Counted from the first letter of the stretch, positions 1 through 9,760 are shown. The stretch: DNA of 64,000 bases from Pseudomaricurvus alcaniphilus (GCF_011440395.1 NZ_JAAOIX010000001.1:372001-436000); one strand, 5' to 3'. Numbers and translations: made by a program. The notes: a model not told the origin generated them from the letters alone.

Positions 1-485
1 TAGACCGCGGCCATACACTGCTGGTAATCAGCGGCCGCAGCGGCCACCGGGGTATCAAAATTCTTGCCGATATTAATGCCCAGGATGCCGTCGTAACGAC
101 GCCGCTGCACCCGTTCAACCAAGTGTTGCACGCCTTTATTGTTGAAGCCCATGCGGTTGATAATGGCCTGGTGCTCGGGCAGGCGAAACATCCTCGGCTT
201 GGGGTTGCCCGGCTGCGGGCGCGGGGTTATGGTGCCTATTTCCACAAAACCAAACCCCAGTTGACCGAGGGCATTGAAGTAATCGCCGTTCTTATCCAGC
301 CCCGCCGCCAGCCCGACCGGATTGGGAAACGTAATACCCATCACCTCTTTCGGGTTGGGGGCTATCTCGCTGCACAGGGGGCGCACCAGGCCCAGCCGAC
401 CACCGGCCCCCAGCAGGTCCAGGGTCAGTTCGTGGGAGACTTCAGCATCCAGGCAAAACAGGGCGCGACGAGCAAAATCGTACAT
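1..485 (-). CDS. pyrD: Dihydroorotate dehydrogenase (quinone), class 2, 3' end cut by window
   Basis: Partial gene: 161 codons are visible from the ATG at 485 and the frame is still open at base 1. It oxidises dihydroorotate to orotate at the inner membrane, passing electrons to quinone in pyrimidine synthesis. The N-terminus ([15 protein letters not shown]) is the amphipathic helix of class 2 enzymes. It is followed by [13 protein letters not shown], the FMN-site start of the barrel, then [15 protein letters not shown] and INIGKN, all standard for PyrD. A purine-rich GAAGG about 11 bases upstream supports this start. The next gene upstream on the same strand (DUF2835) is separated from it by 334 bases that contain a 169-bp repeat element. 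The family assignment is secure; only the C-terminal half is missing from view. Confidence 0.93.
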   Translation of the reverse strand, partial: MYDFARRALFCLDAEVSHELTLDLLGAGGRLGLVRPLCSEIAPNPKEVMGITFPNPVGLAAGLDKNGDYFNALGQLGFGFVEIGTITPRPQPGNPKPRMFRLPEHQAIINRMGFNNKGVQHLVERVQRRRYDGILGINIGKNFDTPVAAAAADYQQCMAAV

Positions 486-654
486 GTAGTTACATACCTT
501 CAGGGGGAAATGAGACAGTGGCGGAATTTTCGAGCTGCAAGAATACTGGAAACGTCCCCGGGAGTGAACCGCCGGCACCAAAACCGCTGGCAACCGGGCA
601 ATACTCACACTCCGGTGTTTTTTGCCTCGACCTGCTTTCTACCCAACCTGCTAG

Positions 655-823
655 CTAGGAGCCTGTCGGACTTAGGGTTGCCCTGCTGCGAAAAAGCCGA
701 GTTTGGCCATTTTTTAACCATTTTCTCGTTAAATAGAACCACTATTCGCCTCAAAAATGGTTAAAAACTGACTCAAATCGGACTTTCTCTCGCTACGGGC
801 ACCTAAGTCCGACAGACTCCTAG
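655..823. mobile_element. 169-bp CTAG-bounded palindromic MITE-like element, copy 1
   Basis: Bounded by CTAG at 655-658 and 820-823. The termini are inverted repeats of about 22 bases (CTAGGAGCCTGTCGGACTTAG at the left, one mismatch at the right), and inner arms (AAGCCGAGTTTG against CAAATCGGACTT; TTAACCATTTT against AAAATGGTTAA) make the whole unit a long imperfect hairpin. It differs from copy 3 at one base and from copy 2 at two. The right CTAG contains the TAG stop of the DUF2835 gene (minus strand, ending GAC TAG). A further CTAG lies directly outside at 651-654. It carries no coding capacity for a transposase. Confidence 0.88.
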
Positions 824-1041
824 TCCAGCCGCTCAATGGTTTGAAAGCGCCCTTCATCGGAGAAGTGAATCAGGAAGCGGCCGCGAATACCCTCGAGACT
901 GACAAATCGGCGCAGGATATTGGCGGGAAACTGGATACGACGCCCGTCCACCGAGCGACAGGAAACAACCCTGGCAGTACCAGCGTACATACGCTGGTAC
1001 TCTTCGGCGTCAATCACCAGGTTAACGACAACTGCAGGCAT
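820..1041 (-). CDS. DUF2835 family protein
   Basis: A 73-residue conserved protein of unknown function, found in many gammaproteobacteria. The sequence reads MPAVVVNLVIDAEEYQRMYAG then a central GRRIQFPANILRRFV block and GIRGRFLIHFSDEGRF near the end, which is the full-length DUF2835 pattern. There is no signal peptide or membrane segment, so it is probably cytoplasmic. It lies 42 bases downstream of gdhB on the same strand and may be cotranscribed with it. Its stop codon TAG sits inside the terminal CTAG of the repeat element that begins there, so the element has inserted exactly at the end of the gene without changing the protein. The role cannot be inferred from sequence. Confidence 0.85.
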   Translation of the reverse strand: MPAVVVNLVIDAEEYQRMYAGTARVVSCRSVDGRRIQFPANILRRFVSLEGIRGRFLIHFSDEGRFQTIERLD

Positions 1042-1083
1042 TCCCTGGGCCTCACCCCCACAACAATTACAATTGAGCCTCTC

Positions 1084-4000
1084 TCAACCAGCGAGTTCCA
1101 TGGCCACACTGCTGTCCTCCACTTTGCTGCTGTGCTGACTGGCTTGCACCAGGTCCAGCAATTCCCGCAGCGCCACTGAGAACATGGCGTAATCAGTACC
1201 CGGTGCCGCATGCAGTTCATTCATCATTGCTTTCCAGCGATCGATCAGCAGAGCCTGCGTCTCCATCCAGGTTTGAATTGTCGCATCCAGATCGCCGCCG
1301 TCGGCCATCTTGATAATAGCGGTAGACAGGGTTCGCATCTGCGATTCCAGGTCGTCCAGATAGGTCTCCCGGGCCATGGCCTGCCAGTAATTTTCCACCT
1401 TGACATCATAAATCTGGTTGGCAAACCAGGGCAGGCCGAGGATATTGCCCAGGTTGAAGTACACCTTCGCGACCAGGATCGGCTCGGCGTTGGTCAAGCG
1501 CGATGCTTCAATAATATTCACCGGAGTATACAAATAAGTGGGCAAAGCCGACAGCGCCGCCAATTTTTCCGGCACCCCCTGTTCCGTCAAGCGGGTGCAC
1601 TCCTGCTGCCAGATCTGCTGCTGTTCACCGACAATAGCTTCGGGCAAGCGCTCTAAAAACGCCTGTACTGGCTCGGCGAAGGCCGCTACTTCCTGCTCCG
1701 CCGAGAGGTAGCCGCGGCGATTGCGTAAAAACCAGCGCGTGGCCCGGCGCATGCGGCGTTTCATATTGCCCAGCATTGCCATTTGCACGTCGGAATCCAC
1801 CTTGAAGTCCAACTTTTCCACAGCGTCGAAAAAGTCGTGAATGCGGTACACGTCCCGCGCCACCACGTAGGCCTTGGCCACATCGATGGCACTGGACCCG
1901 GTTGACTCCATCATCCGGTGGGTAAAATTGATACCCATATGATTGACCATATCATTGGCCACCTGGGTCGCAACGATTTCCTTGCGCAGGCGGTGGCTGT
2001 AGATTTGCTCGCGGTATTTCTTGCGCAATTGCACCGGAAATGCCGACTCCACCTCCCGCACCACGTAGCTCTCACCGGTCAATTGCTCATCCGCCAGCAG
2101 CTCTTTTAACTCCACCTTGGCGTAGGAGATAAGCACCGACAGCTCCGGTCGGGTCAGGGCTTTGCCCATCTGCTGACGTTCGATGATTTGCTCGTCTTTG
2201 GGGATAAACTCCAACCCTCGATTGAGGCGCTTGGACGCCACCATCTGGTTAATAAAACGGCGGTATTCGCCGACCCGGCTGGCGGCCTCAAATTCACTCA
2301 GGGAAATGGCCTGGGTTTGCTTGTAATTGTTGTACAACACCAGCTCCGCCACCGTGTCGGTCATCTTTTCCAGCAGGCTGTTGCGCTGTTTTTGGGTTAA
2401 ATCGCCATTGCGCACTACCCCGTCGAGAAGAATTTTTATGTTTACCTCGTGGTCGGAGCAGTCCACCCCCGCGGCGTTATCAATAAAGTCGGTGTTACAG
2501 GCGCCCTGCTGCAGGCAGTATTCGACCCGCCCCAACTGGGTCATGCCCAGATTGCCCCCCTCACCAAAGACCTTGCAGCGCAATTCGTTGCCGTTGACCC
2601 GCAAGCCGTCATTGGCCTTGTCGCCAACATCGCTGTGCGCCTCCTTGCTACTCTTGACGTAAGTGCCAATCCCCCCGTTCCAGATTAAATCCACCGGCGC
2701 CTTCAACAGCGCACAAATCAGCTCATTGGGCGTCAACTTGTCGGCTGAAATATCAAAGCGCTGTTGCATCTGGTGGTTGATCGGAATGGATTTCGCCGCC
2801 CGGGAAAACACCTCTCCCCCCTCGGACAGCAGGGTTTTATCGTAATCCCCCCAGTTGAGCCCGGCCGTATTGAACAAGCGTTGGCGCTCGACAAAACTGC
2901 GCGCGGCATCGGGGTTGGGGTCGATAAAGATATGCTGGTGGTTAAAGGCCGCGGTCAGGCAGATGTGCTCCGACATCAACATACCGTTGCCAAACACATC
3001 GCCGGCCATATCGCCGATACCGATGACAGTAAAGTCCTCCCGCTGGACATTGATGCCCCGCTCCTTGAAGTGACGCTGTACCGACACCCAGGCGCCGCGG
3101 GCGGTTATGCCCATACCCTTGTGGTCGTACCCCTGGCTGCCACCCGACGCAAAGGCATCCCCCAACCAGTGGTTATACTCTGCCGATATCGCGTTGGCGA
3201 TATCGGAGAAGGTGGCAGTGCCCTTGTCGGCTGCAACCACCAAATAGGGGTCGTCGCCGTCCATACGGATGACATTGGCCGGCGCCAGCACATCGCCGTC
3301 GACGATATTATCGGTGATATCCAGCAGACCCCGGATAAAGGTCTGGTAGCAGGCGATACCCTCCTTCATAAAGGCCTCGCGACCGCCACTGCTGGGCAGC
3401 TGTTTCGCCACAAAGCCGCCCTTGGCACCACTGGGTACAATCACCGCGTTCTTGACCTGCTGGGCTTTTACCAGCCCCAGCACTTCGGTGCGGTAATCCT
3501 GCAGCCGGTCAGACCAGCGCAACCCGCCCCGAGCCACCGGGCCGCCGCGCAGGTGCACCCCCTCCACGCGGGGTGAATAGACAAAAATCTCATACAGTGG
3601 CCGTGGCTCCGGAATTTCGGCGATGGACTGGGGGCTGAACTTGAACGAGAGGTAATTTTTCGGTTTGCCATCGGCACTGGTTTGGAAAAAATTGGTGCGC
3701 AAGGTGCCCTGGATAAAATCGATATAGCGGCGGATGATTCGATCTTCATTGAGGTTATCCACACTATCGAGACTTTCGATCAACTTGCTTTTCAGACGTT
3801 GTACGCGCTCGGAGTTCTTGTCGCCGGCCTGGTTGACCCGGGGGTCGAAGGTCGACTTGAACAGGGCCACCAGGTTGCGAGTGATGTCCAGGTGATTGGC
3901 CAGGGTATTGGCGATATAGCTATCGCTAAAGTTGAACATGGTTTGTTTCATGTAGCTGGCGTAGGCGCGCAGCAGCACCACTTCGCGCCAGTTAATGCGG

Positions 4001-5982
4001 GCCCCCAGCACCAGTCGATTGAAGGCATCATTATCAGACTGGCGCCGCCAGATCGCCGCAAAAGCGTCCTGGAAATTGTTGCGCGCCTTGTGCGCGTCGA
4101 TTTCGATATTCAGGTCGATACGCAAATCGAAATCATGCATCCAGTAACAGCTGCCGTCCTTGCCCTTGATTTTGTAGGGGTGCTCACCCACCACCCGCAA
4201 GCCGAGGTTTTCCAGCACCGGTATGACCGCCGACAGCTCCAGTTGCAAGGCTTGGTGAAACACCTTGAAGCGCATGCTGTTTTTTTCCGCACCCATGGGC
4301 TGGTAAAAGCTCATAGCGAGGGAGTTTTCCTCGCTCAGCCCGGCAATACTGGCCAGGTCCTGCACCGCCGAGCGGGCCTCGTAATTCTCCTTGTAGCCAG
4401 ACGAGAAGCCGTGTTCGTACTGGGCATAAAGCTTGGCGGCTTTTTCTTCCCCATAGGTTTCACACAGGGCGGCGTAAAACTGGTCCTCCCAGGAGCGGGT
4501 AATGTCGACCACCTGCTTCTCCAACCGCTTTACGTCGATTTCCCCCACCGTTTCCGGCTTGACCCGAAAAACGATGTGCGTCCGCGCCAGCACCGATTCG
4601 GAAAAATAAGTCGTGAATTCGTGCTCCTCGGCATCAATGGCCTTGCCGATCAGGTTTTGGATCGCTATCCGAATCTGGGTACTGAATTCATCGCGGGGCA
4701 CATAGACAATGCAGCTGACAAACTTGCCGTAGGGGTCACGCCGCATAAACAAGCGGACCATGTGCCGCTCTTTGATCCGGGCGACTCCGGTAATAATTTC
4801 AAACAGCTCATCTTCACTGCTTTGCAATAGCTCATCCCGGGGAAACGTCTCCAGGATTTGTTTCAGTGCCTTGCCGTCGTGGGACATGGCGGGTAAACCG
4901 GAGCGCTGCAGCACATACTCGACCTTGCGCCGGATATAGGGGATCTTCGTGGGTGACAAGGTATACACCGGGGAGGTATAGAGCCCGATAAAGCGACTTT
5001 CACCCTTGACCTTGCCCTGCTGGTCATAGACCTTGACGACAACGTAATCCGAGTAGGCGTGACGATGCACCCGAGAGCGCACCGAAGATTTCGAAAAGGA
5101 CAACGCCTGGTCGCTACTGTGGAACTTGGCCATGCCCTCGTTGAAGGCACTTTCCTTGACTCGCTCCGGCTTGCTGCCGTGCATGCGAAACAGGCCCAGG
5201 CGAGAATCGGTCTTCTCTACCAGGGCGCGCTCGCCCTTTGCTTCCTCGAACTGGTATTCAACATGACCGAGAAAGGTAAAGTGCCCATTTGCCAGCCAGG
5301 CCAAAAATTCGTCCGCCTCCTGCACATCGTTGACGGTCTTTTGGTCGACCAGCGCAAGGCTATCCCTGGCCGCTTGTACTTTGGCCAGCACCGGCCTGTA
5401 GTCATTGACCACTGTTTCCACGTCGCGCAACACCGAGCGCAACGAATCCGACAATTCCAGCATCAACTCGGCGTCGGTATGCAGGTTGATTTCCAGGTAT
5501 ACCAGGGCTTCCTGGTGGCCGCCCGCCGGCTTGTCTGCTGCACTGGGCAACACTTCCTGCAAATTGCCTTTACCATCGCGGACCACACTGACAACCGTGC
5601 TCTTGACCGCGTGCAAGCTGATATCGCGCCGGTTAATTTCGATGCGCAGGGAGTCCACCAGGAACGGCATATCCCGTTGCAGTACCGCCACCACTGTGTG
5701 GCCGCTGAGCCAGCCGTGCTCCTCCAGGCTGGGATTAAAAACCCGGACCTTGGGTTTGACGCCGTCGAACTGCTGGATAAAATTCCACCAACTGAAGACA
5801 TTGCCGAAGATATCGCTCAGCGCCTTGCCCTCCAGCTCCGCTATATCGCTCTGGCTGAAGTAGACCTGGGCAAAATCGACCACCTGACGGGCCTGGGACC
5901 CGCTCAGGCGCTCATTGATAATTTCGGCCAGCTGGCCCATAAACGCTTCTTTATTATCAACCGCCACCACATTAACAGCCAC
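1084..5982 (-). CDS. gdhB: NAD-specific glutamate dehydrogenase, 180-kDa class
   Basis: 1632 residues, matching the roughly 1620-residue bacterial class known from Pseudomonas GdhB and Streptomyces. It deaminates glutamate to 2-oxoglutarate with NAD and serves amino-acid catabolism. The long N-terminal half holds ACT-like regulatory segments. The catalytic half shows RVEGVHLRGGPVARGGLRWS, then VPSGAKGGFV with the substrate lysine, GIGDMAGDVFGNGML for the nucleotide-binding region and WNGGIGTYVK. The start is GTG at 5982, with AGAGGGA about 8 bases upstream. The gene is divergent from the MoxR operon, and the 289-base gap holds a 14-bp tandem repeat next to its ribosome-binding site. P. aeruginosa, as I recall, also places gdhB beside the MoxR/VWA operon. 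Identity is secure. Confidence 0.96.
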   Translation of the reverse strand: MAVNVVAVDNKEAFMGQLAEIINERLSGSQARQVVDFAQVYFSQSDIAELEGKALSDIFGNVFSWWNFIQQFDGVKPKVRVFNPSLEEHGWLSGHTVVAVLQRDMPFLVDSLRIEINRRDISLHAVKSTVVSVVRDGKGNLQEVLPSAADKPAGGHQEALVYLEINLHTDAELMLELSDSLRSVLRDVETVVNDYRPVLAKVQAARDSLALVDQKTVNDVQEADEFLAWLANGHFTFLGHVEYQFEEAKGERALVEKTDSRLGLFRMHGSKPERVKESAFNEGMAKFHSSDQALSFSKSSVRSRVHRHAYSDYVVVKVYDQQGKVKGESRFIGLYTSPVYTLSPTKIPYIRRKVEYVLQRSGLPAMSHDGKALKQILETFPRDELLQSSEDELFEIITGVARIKERHMVRLFMRRDPYGKFVSCIVYVPRDEFSTQIRIAIQNLIGKAIDAEEHEFTTYFSESVLARTHIVFRVKPETVGEIDVKRLEKQVVDITRSWEDQFYAALCETYGEEKAAKLYAQYEHGFSSGYKENYEARSAVQDLASIAGLSEENSLAMSFYQPMGAEKNSMRFKVFHQALQLELSAVIPVLENLGLRVVGEHPYKIKGKDGSCYWMHDFDLRIDLNIEIDAHKARNNFQDAFAAIWRRQSDNDAFNRLVLGARINWREVVLLRAYASYMKQTMFNFSDSYIANTLANHLDITRNLVALFKSTFDPRVNQAGDKNSERVQRLKSKLIESLDSVDNLNEDRIIRRYIDFIQGTLRTNFFQTSADGKPKNYLSFKFSPQSIAEIPEPRPLYEIFVYSPRVEGVHLRGGPVARGGLRWSDRLQDYRTEVLGLVKAQQVKNAVIVPSGAKGGFVAKQLPSSGGREAFMKEGIACYQTFIRGLLDITDNIVDGDVLAPANVIRMDGDDPYLVVAADKGTATFSDIANAISAEYNHWLGDAFASGGSQGYDHKGMGITARGAWVSVQRHFKERGINVQREDFTVIGIGDMAGDVFGNGMLMSEHICLTAAFNHQHIFIDPNPDAARSFVERQRLFNTAGLNWGDYDKTLLSEGGEVFSRAAKSIPINHQMQQRFDISADKLTPNELICALLKAPVDLIWNGGIGTYVKSSKEAHSDVGDKANDGLRVNGNELRCKVFGEGGNLGMTQLGRVEYCLQQGACNTDFIDNAAGVDCSDHEVNIKILLDGVVRNGDLTQKQRNSLLEKMTDTVAELVLYNNYKQTQAISLSEFEAASRVGEYRRFINQMVASKRLNRGLEFIPKDEQIIERQQMGKALTRPELSVLISYAKVELKELLADEQLTGESYVVREVESAFPVQLRKKYREQIYSHRLRKEIVATQVANDMVNHMGINFTHRMMESTGSSAIDVAKAYVVARDVYRIHDFFDAVEKLDFKVDSDVQMAMLGNMKRRMRRATRWFLRNRRGYLSAEQEVAAFAEPVQAFLERLPEAIVGEQQQIWQQECTRLTEQGVPEKLAALSALPTYLYTPVNIIEASRLTNAEPILVAKVYFNLGNILGLPWFANQIYDVKVENYWQAMARETYLDDLESQMRTLSTAIIKMADGGDLDATIQTWMETQALLIDRWKAMMNELHAAPGTDYAMFSVALRELLDLVQASQHSSKVEDSSVAMELAG

Positions 5983-5997
5983 AGTCTATCCCTCTTC

Positions 5998-6039
5998 TTA
6001 TTGGTATCGTTTTATTGGTATGGTTTTATTGGTATCACT
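5998..6039. repeat. Three tandem copies of a 14-bp unit upstream of gdhB
   Basis: Units TTATTGGTATCGTT (5998-6011), TTATTGGTATGGTT (6012-6025) and TTATTGGTATCACT (6026-6039). They start about 15 bases before the gdhB start codon, so on the minus strand they lie in its leader or promoter. Copy-number change would shift promoter spacing or leader length. No function is demonstrated. Confidence 0.8.
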
Positions 6040-6271
6040 GTATCGGAATTGTTTCTATCGCTAACCCCATGCCCATTGCCTATAGCATAGCGCAAGTCAG
6101 GGTAAAGTATATGGAACCTGTGCCTTCGTTAATGGTCTACTCTGGCAGACTTTCAGCAGACGCTTGCTAACTGCCCAACAAGCAGTAAAATCCCAAACCA
6201 ATTCAATTAGTTACGATTTGGTTTTAAACCTGCCGTAAACCTTCTAATCTCTGGAGCAGACTATCGACATC

Positions 6272-7231
6272 ATGAGCAGCCCATCTTCACTAGATTCTCT
6301 CAAGACCTGGTTACACTCCCAGATAGTCGGGCAAACCCATCTCGTTGATCGCCTGCTGATTGCCCTGCTCGCCGACGGCCACTTGCTGGTTGAAGGTGCC
6401 CCCGGGCTGGCCAAGACCAAGGCCATCAAGAAGCTGTCCGACGGCATCGAGGGCGATTTCCACCGCATTCAATTTACCCCGGATCTGCTGCCCTCGGACG
6501 TCACCGGCACCGACATCTATCGCCCCGAAAACGGCACCTTCGAATTCCAGGCCGGGCCGATCTTCCACAACCTGGTACTGGCCGATGAAATCAACCGCGC
6601 CCCGGCCAAGGTCCAGTCGGCCTTGTTGGAAGCCATGGCGGAACGGCAGATCAGTGTCGGTCGCGCCACCTACCCCCTGCCGGAGCTGTTCCTGGTTATG
6701 GCCACCCAGAACCCCATCGAGCAGGAGGGCACCTACCCCCTGCCCGAAGCGCAACTTGACCGCTTTCTGATGCACGTCAGCGTTCATTACCCCAACGCCG
6801 AAGCCGAGCGGGAAATCCTCAAGCTCGTGCGCGATGAAGCCGCGGCGGTCACTGCCACCCAGCCCGAAAAGCTCAGTCAGCAGGACTTGTTCAATATGCG
6901 CAAGCAGGTGCTGAGCCTGCATATGGCCCCGGCCGTGGAGGACTATATCGTCAACCTTACCATAGCCAGCCGCCAACCCGGTAAATACAGCGACAACCTG
7001 GCCAAATGGATTGAGTACGGCGTCAGCCCCCGCGGCACCATAGCGCTCGACCGCTGCAGTCGCGCCCACGCGTGGTTGGCCGGCCGGGATTTTGTCAGCC
7101 CCGACGACGTCCAAGCGGTACTGCCCGACGTCTATCGGCACCGCCTGATCTTGAGTTTCGAGGCCGAGGCCAGCGGCGTGCGCAACGACGATATCATCGC
7201 CGAGTTGATCGCTCGAGTACCCGTCGCCTGA
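6272..7231 (+). CDS. MoxR-family AAA+ ATPase
   Basis: 319 residues, full length for the family. Walker A is GAPGLAKTK at about residues 42-50, Walker B is LVLADEINRA at 101-110, and the sensor-1 asparagine lies in MATQNPIEQEG near 143-153. MoxR ATPases act as chaperones that insert cofactors or metal ions and remodel VWA-domain partners. It is the first gene of a six-gene operon whose other products include two VWA proteins, so those are its likely clients. Its TGA stop shares one base with the ATG of the next gene. No strong ribosome-binding site is seen; GGAG lies about 16 bases upstream. The exact client and stress role are unknown. Confidence 0.92.
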   Translation: MSSPSSLDSLKTWLHSQIVGQTHLVDRLLIALLADGHLLVEGAPGLAKTKAIKKLSDGIEGDFHRIQFTPDLLPSDVTGTDIYRPENGTFEFQAGPIFHNLVLADEINRAPAKVQSALLEAMAERQISVGRATYPLPELFLVMATQNPIEQEGTYPLPEAQLDRFLMHVSVHYPNAEAEREILKLVRDEAAAVTATQPEKLSQQDLFNMRKQVLSLHMAPAVEDYIVNLTIASRQPGKYSDNLAKWIEYGVSPRGTIALDRCSRAHAWLAGRDFVSPDDVQAVLPDVYRHRLILSFEAEASGVRNDDIIAELIARVPVA

Positions 7232-8181
7232 TGCTATCGATGCATGATTTCAAGCAACCGGTGCAGGGTGCCTACTGCCAGCTCGAGGATTTATTGAGCT
7301 TGCGCTTCGCTGCGCGCGAATTGCAACTGACGCCACGGCAGCAGAGCCGCTCGCTGCTCAGCGGCGGCTTTCGCACCCGCTTTCGCGGCCGTGGCATGGA
7401 GTTTGAGGAGGTCAGGCACTACCAGGCCGGTGACGATATTCGCAGCATTGACTGGCGGGTTACCGCGCGCACCAGCGTCCCCCACACCAAACTGTTTCGC
7501 GAGGAGCGAGAGCGCCCGGTCATCCTTATGCTGGACCAGCGCAACCCGATGTTCTTCGGCAGCAAGCACTGCTTTAAGGCAGCGCTGGCCGCCCACACAG
7601 CGGCACTGATGGGCTGGGCCGCGCTGGCCAACAACGACCGGGTCGGAGCCCTGATTTTCAACGACACACAGGAAAAAGACATTCGCCCCAAGCGCAGCCG
7701 CCACACCCTGTTGGCGATCCTGAAAACCATCCAGGAATTCAACACCAGCTTGCAGTCGCCGGTCCCCGACCCGGCAGCGGTATCCCTGTCCCAGCGGCTG
7801 CGCGACTTGCGCCGCATCGCCAAACCCGGCAGCGCCATTATTATCAGCAGCGACTTTCACGATATCGACCAGGCCTGCGACGAGCAGCTCTATCAACTGT
7901 CCCGCCACGGTGACGTCTCACTGCTGCATATCTGCGATGTGCTGGAAAGCCACTTGCCCGCCAATATGCAACTGACCGTCAGCGACGGCCAGCAGCGCCG
8001 GGTGCTGGATACTCGCAGCCGCTCGCTGCGCGCCCACTACCAGCAGCAATTTGACAATCAGTTTGCCCACCTGCAGAGCCTGGCCCGGCAATTGGCAGTG
8101 CCGCTGTTGACCATTCGCACCGACCAGCCGCCACTGGCGCGACTGCTGCCAACCTTCGGGAAGCAAGTATGCCGCCGTTAA
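7231..8181 (+). CDS. DUF58 domain protein of the MoxR/VWA operon
   Basis: 316 residues from the ATG at 7231, which overlaps the moxR stop by one base; I chose this start over longer in-frame options for that reason. The signature of DUF58 is plain at about residues 50-90: GRGMEFEEVRHYQAGDDIRSIDWRV by composition, followed by LFREERERPVILMLD, which opens a VWA-like fold. DUF58 proteins nearly always sit directly after moxR and are thought to work with the ATPase and membrane VWA partners. No signal peptide or membrane segment is present, so it should be cytoplasmic or peripheral. The 3' end overlaps the next gene by 13 bases, which implies translational coupling. Confidence 0.88.
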   Translation: MLSMHDFKQPVQGAYCQLEDLLSLRFAARELQLTPRQQSRSLLSGGFRTRFRGRGMEFEEVRHYQAGDDIRSIDWRVTARTSVPHTKLFREERERPVILMLDQRNPMFFGSKHCFKAALAAHTAALMGWAALANNDRVGALIFNDTQEKDIRPKRSRHTLLAILKTIQEFNTSLQSPVPDPAAVSLSQRLRDLRRIAKPGSAIIISSDFHDIDQACDEQLYQLSRHGDVSLLHICDVLESHLPANMQLTVSDGQQRRVLDTRSRSLRAHYQQQFDNQFAHLQSLARQLAVPLLTIRTDQPPLARLLPTFGKQVCRR

Positions 8182-8702
8182 CCGCCAACCCCACCGCAAC
8201 TGACCCGCTGGCCGACCTGCGCGACATCCAGCTGCCGGCGGACGTTGCCTGGTGGCCACCCGCACCTGGCTGGTGGTTACTGGGGCTATTAATCCTGCTG
8301 GCGCTGCTGGCCAGCGGCTGGTATTGCCGACGCCGCTACCGCCAGTCGCGCTATCGACGAGCGGCACTGGCAGAACTGAAGCAACTGCTTGCTGAAACCG
8401 ATAACGATGCACACAGCCTGCTGGCAATCAACCGGTTGCTAAAGCGCACCGCGCTGGTAGCCTACCCGGCGGCCACTGTAGCCAGCCTCCACGGCCAGTG
8501 CTGGGCCGATTTCCTGCAGGCCTCGCTGCCCAATGTGCCAGCACCGGCCAACCTGGCCACGCTGCTGGGCGAGCAGCTTTACGACGTCACCCCGGTGGCG
8601 CCGGAGGACATCCAGCAGTTGGTTATTTTTGCCCGCAAATGGCTGGCCAAACACCGTCCGGTGGAGAGTGTCCAGTACCCCCGGGAGATGTCACCATGCT
8701 GA
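8169..8702 (+). CDS. DUF4381 membrane protein of the MoxR/VWA operon
   Basis: 177 residues with a short N-terminal region (LADLRDIQLPADVAWWPPAP), one hydrophobic segment at about 36-56 (WWLLGLLILLALLASGWY) and an Arg-rich stop-transfer (RRRYRQSRYRR) followed by a cytoplasmic helical domain. This is the DUF4381 layout, and such genes are found between DUF58 and VWA genes. It overlaps both neighbours by a few bases. It is likely a single-pass anchor linking the soluble MoxR/DUF58 pair to the membrane VWA proteins; that role is inference from context. Function is unproven. Confidence 0.82.
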   Translation: MPPLTANPTATDPLADLRDIQLPADVAWWPPAPGWWLLGLLILLALLASGWYCRRRYRQSRYRRAALAELKQLLAETDNDAHSLLAINRLLKRTALVAYPAATVASLHGQCWADFLQASLPNVPAPANLATLLGEQLYDVTPVAPEDIQQLVIFARKWLAKHRPVESVQYPREMSPC

Positions 8703-9760
8703 CGCTGCAGTGGCCCTGGATGTTTGTTTTACTGCCACTCCCGTGGCTGGTCTTTCGCTTCTGGCCCGCGGCCAGGCAGGAAGACGCGGCCCTGCTGGTG
8801 CCCTTCTACCGGCAACTGCCCGGCGCCGAAGTCGCAGAAAAGACCGGCACCTTAAAGAAGTTCGGCACCCTGGCCGTGCTGGTGCTGATGTGGCTGGCAC
8901 TGCTCTGTGCCGCAGCCCGCCCGATATGGCTCGGCGAACCGGTATCGCTGCCCGCCAGCGGCCGCGACTTGCTGCTGGCCGTGGATATATCCGGCAGTAT
9001 GGAAACCGCCGATATGCAATGGCGGGGCGAACAGTTTGACCGCATCACCATCGTCAAGGCGGTGGTCGGTGATTTTGTCGAGCGCCGCAGCAGCGATCGC
9101 CTCGGCCTGATTCTGTTTGGTACCCGCGCCTATTTACAGGCGCCCCTCACCTTCGACCGCAGCACAGTGAAACAACTGCTGCTGGAGGCGCAACTGGGCT
9201 TCGCCGGCGAGAAAACCGCCATTGGCGACGCCATCGGCCTGGCAGTCAAACGACTGCGCCAGCGGCCACTGGAGAGCCGGGTGCTGATTTTGTTGACCGA
9301 CGGTGCCAACACCGCCGGCCAAATCACCCCTTTAAAGGCGGCAGAATTGGCGGCCCAGGCCAAAATCAGGGTTTACACCATTGGGGTCGGCGCCGATGAA
9401 ATGACGGTGCCCGGACTGTTTGGCGGCTTTGGCGCGCGCCGCATCAACCCCTCCGCAGACCTGGATGAAACCACCCTCAGCAGCATCGCCGAACAAACCG
9501 GGGGCCGTTATTTCCGCGCCCGCGATCCCGCCGACCTGCAGGCGATCTACGCAGAGCTGGACAAGCTCGAACCCATCGAGCAGGAGGCCGAGGTCTTTCG
9601 CCCTACCCGCGCCCTGTTCTACTGGCCCCTCGGGGTGTGCCTGGCGCTGGCCGGGCTGCTACTGCTGCAGCGCATTCTCACTGACCTGTTACTCAGGCTG
9701 CGCGCCCTGCGGGTACCGGCGGGCGACGCCACAATTGACGGGGTAAAACCGGATGCCTGA
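8696..9760 (+). CDS. BatA-like membrane VWA protein
   Basis: 354 residues from the ATG at 8696, which has GGGAG about 10 bases upstream and overlaps the previous stop by 7 bases; the longer open frame runs back into the upstream gene and is not credible. Hydrophobic segments lie at the N-terminus (WPWMFVLLPLPWLVF), around residues 58-75 and near the C-terminus (WPLGVCLALAGLLLL). Between them is a VWA domain with an intact MIDAS motif, AVDISGSMETAD, and ILLTDGANTAG. The domain faces the periplasm by analogy with Bacteroides BatA. It probably works with the next gene product and MoxR in an envelope process. The substrate is not known. Confidence 0.87.
   Translation: MLTLQWPWMFVLLPLPWLVFRFWPAARQEDAALLVPFYRQLPGAEVAEKTGTLKKFGTLAVLVLMWLALLCAAARPIWLGEPVSLPASGRDLLLAVDISGSMETADMQWRGEQFDRITIVKAVVGDFVERRSSDRLGLILFGTRAYLQAPLTFDRSTVKQLLLEAQLGFAGEKTAIGDAIGLAVKRLRQRPLESRVLILLTDGANTAGQITPLKAAELAAQAKIRVYTIGVGADEMTVPGLFGGFGARRINPSADLDETTLSSIAEQTGGRYFRARDPADLQAIYAELDKLEPIEQEAEVFRPTRALFYWPLGVCLALAGLLLLQRILTDLLLRLRALRVPAGDATIDGVKPDA

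Noticed and set aside
123-764. Plus-strand frames at 123-764 and 24696-25016 that share an identical C-terminal tail
   Set aside because: The shared residues are translation of the 169-bp repeat element. The rest of each frame is unrelated (the first is antisense to pyrD), so they do not form a protein family.
3682-4830. A 382-residue plus-strand frame, and others at 2764-3576 and 5059-6090, opposite gdhB
   Set aside because: These are shadows of the long gdhB coding region, with no domain, no conserved start and atypical composition.
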